Assembly: GCA_964384625.1 (NCBI GenBank)
Contig: CAYLNH010000358.1
Coordinates: 1 to 5,955, forward strand
Source of the DNA: CAYLNH01 sp964384625
GTDB taxonomy: Bacteria; Verrucomicrobiota; Lentisphaeria; JABSQK01
DNA: 5,955 nt
Reading direction: 5' to 3'
The notes beneath the pieces were generated by a model. That model worked only from the letters and a program-made list of their open reading frames with translations. It did no database searches and was not told the origin of the DNA. Every line of letters starts with the position of its first letter. Position 1 is the first letter of the stretch. Below are positions 5,819 to 5,955 of this stretch, in pieces. The position numbers were made by a program, and so were the translations under genes.

Positions 5819-5886
5819 TCTTGTGTTGCCTGCGCAGCTTCAACCTAATCCCGGCGGGCCGACCGTGCAAGCTTCCGGGCCCGCCC

Positions 5887-5906
5887 CAGTAAGCCCTCGT
5901 TTACTG
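5887..5906. repeat. Inverted repeat CAGTAA / TTACTG with an 8-nt spacer
   Basis: CAGTAA at 5887-5892 and TTACTG at 5901-5906 form a 6-bp dyad about 80 nt before the DUF58 start. A GC-rich stretch follows on the minus strand. It could be an operator or the stem of a weak terminator of an upstream gene; there is no U-run to support the latter. Confidence 0.35.
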
Positions 5907-5955
5907 CCCTTCTTTGCCTCGAGTCCCGACTCTCAAGAGGTTGGGAACCTGCGGT

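Larger units (their letters stand above)
5806..5955. other. Leader region upstream of the DUF58 gene; no gene recognised
   Basis: No convincing coding sequence is seen. On the minus strand one frame is open from the edge to a TAG at 5845, giving 36 residues rich in Arg, Ser and Ala with no family resemblance. It could be the tail of an upstream gene but could equally be chance. A poor promoter-like pair is TTGCAC (5870-5865) and TAGGTT (5847-5842) with 17-nt spacing, about 36 nt before the ATG. The outer part is unusually dense in short inverted repeats. The stretch looks intergenic. Confidence 0.5.

Noticed and set aside
4927..5892. A 321-codon open frame on the plus strand over the DUF58 gene
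   Set aside because: It is antisense to an unmistakable DUF58 protein and its translation has no recognisable domain.
5911..5955. Possible tRNA fragment at the right edge (CTCGAGTCC resembles a T-loop, TTGGGAA a proline anticodon loop)
   Set aside because: The flanking bases do not form the required T-arm or anticodon stems, and no acceptor pairing or CCA end is present.

Overview
This is a GC-rich bacterial chromosomal segment in which every gene I can support lies on the minus strand, so transcription runs from right to left. Two proteins have lipoprotein signal peptides with clear lipoboxes, and one of them is a sugar-type binding protein. Several start sites have good Shine-Dalgarno sequences. 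I see no phage, transposon, CRISPR or RNA genes. The taxon cannot be fixed from this sequence. The composition and gene style would suit an uncultured member of the PVC group (Planctomycetes, Verrucomicrobia, Lentisphaerae, Kiritimatiellota), but that is only an impression.

Layout in transcription order. Right edge (5806-5955): leader DNA with no recognisable gene. 5805-4909: a DUF58 protein with a von Willebrand factor A-like MIDAS motif. 4908-4138: an exonuclease III family AP endonuclease whose ATG directly follows the DUF58 stop. 4141-3482: RecX, the regulator of RecA, whose GTG start overlaps the exonuclease stop by 4 bp. These three look like one translationally coupled transcription unit, closed by a GC-rich hairpin just after recX.

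After a 103-bp gap holding a second hairpin comes a two-gene unit. 3378-2554 encodes a conserved protein with a cysteine cluster, of unknown function. 2546-1518 encodes an unrecognised helical lipoprotein that begins 7 nt after the previous stop. A further 93-bp gap leads to a sugar ABC transporter unit: an RbsB-like substrate-binding lipoprotein (1424-417) and the start of its RbsA/MglA-type ATPase (398 to the left edge). The permease would be expected beyond the window.

Most of the window is ordinary chromosomal content. The points most worth a second look are the recX-exonuclease III coupling outside a recA locus, the cysteine-cluster protein paired with an orphan lipoprotein (with a hairpin over the second gene's presumed ribosome site), and the left edge, where the ATPase stops looking like its family close to a palindrome and may cross an assembly or rearrangement junction.
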